From: Planctomycetota bacterium
GTDB lineage: Bacteria > Planctomycetota > SZUA-567 > H5-PLA8
Assembly: GCA_027493525.1 (NCBI GenBank)
Contig: JAOSKN010000002.1
Location: 538,288 to 602,287 of the forward strand
Length of the DNA: 64,000 nt
Direction of reading: 5' to 3'
A program made the translations under genes and the position numbers. This document shows positions 61,062 through 64,000 of the stretch, in pieces. The notes under the pieces were generated by a model. It was not told where the DNA came from. It made no database searches and saw only the letters and a program-made list of their open reading frames with translations. How positions within the stretch are numbered: position 1 is the stretch's first letter; each line of letters opens with the position of its first letter.

Positions 61062-62004
61062 AGAAGCCCCGCACGGACACGAGCACCACGGCGAAGGCGA
61101 GCACGCGCATGCGGAAGCGGGCCATGCCGAAGGCGCTCACGATCACGGCGAGGAGCATGGCTCCGACCCGATGCATCACATCAAGGACCTGGTCTACCTG
61201 GGCCTCGCGAAGGACGGCTCCATTCGCTGGAAGCCCTATCACCATGGGGTGGCCGTCCAGGGCTACGAACCCGCCTACGCCGGACCGCTGAAGCTTGAAT
61301 TCACCAAGCACATGTTCAACCTCGGCGTGATCGCGCTGGTGACCTTCCTGGTTTGCACCGTCGTGGCCCAGCGCGTGATTCGCGGCCTCAAGGCCAACGA
61401 AGCGCCCAAGGGGCCGCTGGCCAACGCCGTCGAAGCGTTGCTGGTGTACGTACGCGACGAGGTCGTCGAACCGATCGGCGGGCACCATCTTGCGCACTAC
61501 ACGCCACTCTTCCTGACCTACTTTTTCTTCATCCTCATCGGCAACCTGATGGGCATGATCCCCGAGTTCGGCGGGGCCACGGGCAATATCAACGTAACGA
61601 TCGCGCTGGCCGGATCGGTCTATGCCTGCGTGTGGGTTCTGGGCATGGCCAATCAGGGCGTGGTGGGATATGTCAAGCACTTGGTCCCGCCCGGCACCCC
61701 AATACCCATGGTGCCGCTGATGTTCGTGCTGGAGTTGATGGGTCCCTTAATCAAGTGTTTTGTGCTCTGCGTGCGTCTTTTCGCGAACATGATCGCGGGC
61801 CACCTGATCGTGAGCAACGTCTTGGCGCTTGGGGCGTTCGGGGGCCTGCTGCCTTCCATGATTGCCGGAGTGATGCTGCTCTTTGGGATCCCATTGGCGC
61901 TTGGCATCTCCATTCTTGAAATCCTGGTCTGCTTCATTCAGGCGTACGTGTTCACGCTGCTCGCGGTGATCTTCGTCGGGGCGGCGGTGCATCCGGAACA
62001 TTAG
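61054..62004 (+). CDS. atpB: F-type ATP synthase subunit a with histidine-rich N-terminus
   Basis: 316 residues. After an unusual head with twelve His in the first 42 residues, the membrane part starts near residue 80. The proton-path arginine is in CVRLFANMIAGHLIV, and the family motifs FFFILIGNLMGMIPEFGG and FIQAYVFTLLAVIFVG are intact. Subunit a conducts protons to the c-ring. The His-rich head is not needed for proton transport in known subunits and may bind metals. Confidence 0.96.
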   Translation: MAEEAPHGHEHHGEGEHAHAEAGHAEGAHDHGEEHGSDPMHHIKDLVYLGLAKDGSIRWKPYHHGVAVQGYEPAYAGPLKLEFTKHMFNLGVIALVTFLVCTVVAQRVIRGLKANEAPKGPLANAVEALLVYVRDEVVEPIGGHHLAHYTPLFLTYFFFILIGNLMGMIPEFGGATGNINVTIALAGSVYACVWVLGMANQGVVGYVKHLVPPGTPIPMVPLMFVLELMGPLIKCFVLCVRLFANMIAGHLIVSNVLALGAFGGLLPSMIAGVMLLFGIPLALGISILEILVCFIQAYVFTLLAVIFVGAAVHPEH

Positions 62005-62051
62005 GCGCCGGGCTTGGTGCCCGGCTGGAGTAGGCGAAAAGGAGACGTATC

Positions 62052-62288
62052 ATGGGCGGTGGTCTTGCTTTTGTGGGTCTGTCCATCGGCATCGGGCTGT
62101 TGGTGGCGGGCGCGGCGTACGGCATCGGCAAGCTGGCGGCGGCGGCGATGGAAGGCATCGCGCGGCAGCCCGAGGCGGCCGGCAACATCCGCGGCGCGGC
62201 GATCGTGCTGGCGGCGCTGATCGAAGGATTCACCTTCTTCGCGCTGATCGTGCTCATCATCGCGCTCTTCGTGCTCAAGATTAACTAG
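62052..62288 (+). CDS. atpE: F-type ATP synthase subunit c
   Basis: 78 residues, two helices joined by the conserved polar loop RQPEAAGNI. The ion-carrying carboxylate is E58 (ALIEGFTFFAL). The residues that mark Na+-type c subunits (a Gln in helix 1, and Ser or Thr after the Glu) are absent here (Ile and Gly instead), so proton coupling is expected. AAGGAG precedes the start codon. It forms the rotor ring. Confidence 0.97.
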   Translation: MGGGLAFVGLSIGIGLLVAGAAYGIGKLAAAAMEGIARQPEAAGNIRGAAIVLAALIEGFTFFALIVLIIALFVLKIN

Positions 62289-62373
62289 CCGCTGTCGGCG
62301 CGATGGGGATGGGCGAAGTGGCTGGCGGCCGAGGGCGGCGGCCCAGCCTCGCTATGGGCGGAGGAATACGCCG

Positions 62374-62913
62374 GTGACCCTGACTCCGATACTGGCCGAG
62401 GGGAGCGGAGGCTTTCCCTCCTGGCTCACCCCGGAACTCCAAGTTCTGGTGTGGTCCGTGGCGGTCTTCCTGGCCCTCCTGGGGCTGCTCTGGAAGTTCG
62501 CCTGGGGCCCGCTGATGCAGGCGCTCGAGGAACGCGAGCACCGCATTGCCAAGAAGATCGACGACGCCGAAGCGCGCTTCAAGGAGGCCGAGGCCAAAGC
62601 CGCCGAATACGAGAAGCGCCTCGAGGCCGCCAAGGCCGAAGCCACCGCGATCATCGACGAAGGCAAGCGCGACGCCGTGAAGGTCCAGGAGCAGATCCAG
62701 GCCGCCGCCAACGCCGAGGCCGCCAAGACCCTCGAACGGGCCAAGCGCGAGATCAAGCTGGCCCAGGATCAGGCCATCGCCGAGCTGCGCGACCGGCTCG
62801 TCGATTTCACCGCCGAGATGGCCGCGACGGTGATCGAGCGCGAAGTAAAGGCCGAGGATCACCGGCGCTTCATCGAGCAGGGCATCGAGAAGGTCGGGCA
62901 GAAGGTCCAGTAG
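62374..62913 (+). CDS. atpF: F-type ATP synthase subunit b
   Basis: 179 residues starting with GTG. One membrane helix (VLVWSVAVFLALLGLLWKFA) is followed by a long charged coiled coil (KKIDDAEARFKEAEAKAAEY onward). Subunit b links the membrane stator to the catalytic head. The 85-bp gap before it has no other gene. Confidence 0.96.
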   Translation: MTLTPILAEGSGGFPSWLTPELQVLVWSVAVFLALLGLLWKFAWGPLMQALEEREHRIAKKIDDAEARFKEAEAKAAEYEKRLEAAKAEATAIIDEGKRDAVKVQEQIQAAANAEAAKTLERAKREIKLAQDQAIAELRDRLVDFTAEMAATVIEREVKAEDHRRFIEQGIEKVGQKVQ

Positions 62914-62940
62914 GCGCGATTTCGCGGATGGGACGCGTGC

Positions 62941-63519
62941 ATGCCGAGTGAAGCATCCGAAAGCCTGGCCTTCGTCTACGCCGAGGCCCTCTACGACGCC
63001 GCCGTCGAATCCGGCAGCCTGGTGCGTGTCGAGGAGGAACTGCTGGCCTTGAAGGGCCTGCTGGCCGCCGATCCGCGCTACCTGCGCTTCTTCGAGACTC
63101 CCACCGTCGGCTTCGACGACAAGCGCAAGGTCGTGGGGTCCGTCTTCGGCGGCCTCTCGAAGGAACTGGCCAATTTCCTCCTGGTCACGATCCGCAAGGG
63201 CCGCGTGGGCATGCTGCCGGCCATCGTCGACGCCTTTCACGAGCACGCCAACCGCAAGGCCGGCATCGCCGAGTTCACCGTCATCTCCGCGCGCGCGCTG
63301 GAGGACGGCGAACGCAACGTGCTCCGCCAGCGCCTGGAGCAGGGCCTCAAGCGGAAAATCGAGATTCGCGAGAAGGTCGAACCGGAACTGCTGGGAGGTT
63401 TCGTGCTGGCCCACGAGGACCAGCGCTGGGACTGCTCGCTGATCCACCGCCTCGGGCGGCTCGTGGACAGGGTGGAATCGGTCAAGCCCAATCTGGGTAT
63501 CTGGTCGCAGGGCAACTGA
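62941..63519 (+). CDS. atpH: F-type ATP synthase subunit delta
   Basis: 192 residues. The OSCP/delta pattern is seen: LAFVYAEALYDAAVESGSLV near the start, TPTVGFDDKRKVVGSVFGGL, FLLVTIRKGRVGMLPAIVDA and the C-terminal IREKVEPELLGGFVLAHED. It caps the stator on the alpha subunits. The order b-delta-alpha matches the standard bacterial operon. Confidence 0.95.
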   Translation: MPSEASESLAFVYAEALYDAAVESGSLVRVEEELLALKGLLAADPRYLRFFETPTVGFDDKRKVVGSVFGGLSKELANFLLVTIRKGRVGMLPAIVDAFHEHANRKAGIAEFTVISARALEDGERNVLRQRLEQGLKRKIEIREKVEPELLGGFVLAHEDQRWDCSLIHRLGRLVDRVESVKPNLGIWSQGN

Positions 63520-63570
63520 GTTCGACGCGCGGGCGCGGCCCTAGCGGCCCCCGACAACGGAGCGAGAGCG

Positions 63571-64000
63571 ATGCGCATTCAAGTGGACGAAATGATCGAC
63601 ATCCTGCGGCGGCAGATCAAGGATTACGACTCCGCCCTGGCCGTCGAGGAAGTGGGCACCGTCGTCGAGATCGGCGACGGCATCGCCCGCATCTACGGCC
63701 TCTCCCAGTGCATGGCCGGCGAGATGATCGAGTTCCCCACCGGCGTGTACGGCCTGGCGCTGAATCTCGAAGAGGACAGCGTCGGCGTCGCGATCATGGG
63801 CCGCTACGACAACCTCAAGGAAGGCGACCAGGTCAAGCGCACCGGGCGCGTGCTGCAGGTGCCGGTAGGCGAGGCGCTGCTCGGCCGCGTCGTCGACCCC
63901 GTCGGCAACCCGCTCGACGGGAAGGGCCCCATCACCACCGAGTTCCACCGCGAGGTCGAGAGCCCCGCGCCGGGCATCGCCGCGCGCCAGCCCGTCAAGG
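63571..64000 (+). CDS. atpA: F-type ATP synthase subunit alpha, N-terminal part (runs off window)
   Basis: 143 codons from the ATG at 63571 before the window ends. The beta-barrel start (EVGTVVEIGDGIARIYGLSQ), ALNLEEDSVGVAIMG and VGEALLGRVVDPVGNPLDGK are typical; the Walker A lies beyond the window. The head opens with MRIQVDEMIDILRRQIKDYD, which contacts delta in the family. Gamma, beta and epsilon genes are expected next. Confidence 0.96.
   Translation, partial: MRIQVDEMIDILRRQIKDYDSALAVEEVGTVVEIGDGIARIYGLSQCMAGEMIEFPTGVYGLALNLEEDSVGVAIMGRYDNLKEGDQVKRTGRVLQVPVGEALLGRVVDPVGNPLDGKGPITTEFHREVESPAPGIAARQPVK

Noticed and set aside
62052..62288. Sodium-type ATP synthase c subunit
   Set aside because: The Gln in helix 1 and the Ser/Thr after the key Glu that mark Na+ binding are absent (Ile and Gly here).
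1..64000. tRNA or rRNA genes
   Set aside because: I looked for cloverleaf-like CCA-ending stretches and rRNA signatures and saw none, but cannot exclude a tRNA by eye; a covariance search would decide.

Overview
The window is a chromosomal segment of a G+C-rich (roughly two-thirds by eye), lipid A-making bacterium, most likely an uncultured member of Planctomycetota or a PVC-group relative. The evidence is the gene style: an LpxC-FabZ fusion, terpene-cyclase-like toroid repeat proteins beside ECF sigma factors, a zinc-finger anti-sigma domain fused to a toroid, a giant PKD-repeat protein with a HEAT-like tail, many Gfo/Idh/MocA oxidoreductases, and DUF1961- and DUF6785-like proteins. Assignment rests on family knowledge only. 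I saw no rRNA, tRNA, CRISPR array, prophage or classical insertion sequence.

Layout. 0-9 kb: end of a sugar ABC permease, a secreted toroid protein divergent from an ECF sigma/anti-sigma pair, a zinc-ribbon protein and the 1544-residue PKD/HEAT protein. 8.6-15.8 kb: Gfo/Idh oxidoreductase, a PilT ATPase, a four-helix-bundle (S23-type) gene between inverted heptanucleotide arrays, a TIM-barrel protein, a second PilT-like ATPase with a broken linker, a YugP-type protease and a methyltransferase. 16-22 kb: second ECF sigma factor with its anti-sigma/toroid fusion and a 1221-residue membrane lectin-like protein. 22-28 kb: envelope cluster (Gfo/Idh, DinB-like, two cyclophilins, lpxA, lpxC-fabZ). 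28-34 kb: GH88/105-like hydrolase plus oxidoreductase, DUF4177, HEAT/alkylation-repair-like, SEC-C, HD and NYN proteins. 34.5-41.7 kb: complete five-gene oligopeptide ABC importer. 41.5-50 kb: sugar-nucleotide epimerase, DUF368 transporter, large membrane protein, ClpS, Gfo/Idh, unknown exported protein. 50-60 kb: aldo/keto reductase, PHP protein, PocR-AraC regulator and a glycan locus (DUF1961-like, GH-A enzyme, LacI regulator, GH30). 60.4-64 kb: start of an F-type ATP synthase operon (atpZ, atpI-like, atpB, atpE, atpF, atpH, atpA).

Two themes stand out. First, degenerate tandem arrays with a strict 7-bp period occur in at least nine intergenic sites, some as inverted pairs, one inverted pair enclosing the lower-G+C S23-type gene; this looks like a small repeat-associated mobile or cassette system. 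Second, both ECF sigma factors are adjacent to toroid-repeat proteins, one covalently joined to the anti-sigma domain, suggesting an extracytoplasmic toroid sensor.

The frames of lpxA, the LacI gene and the second PilT-like gene are each broken by what look like single missing G/C bases, always in the same direction. Assembly error is the simplest explanation and should be excluded before any biological reading.
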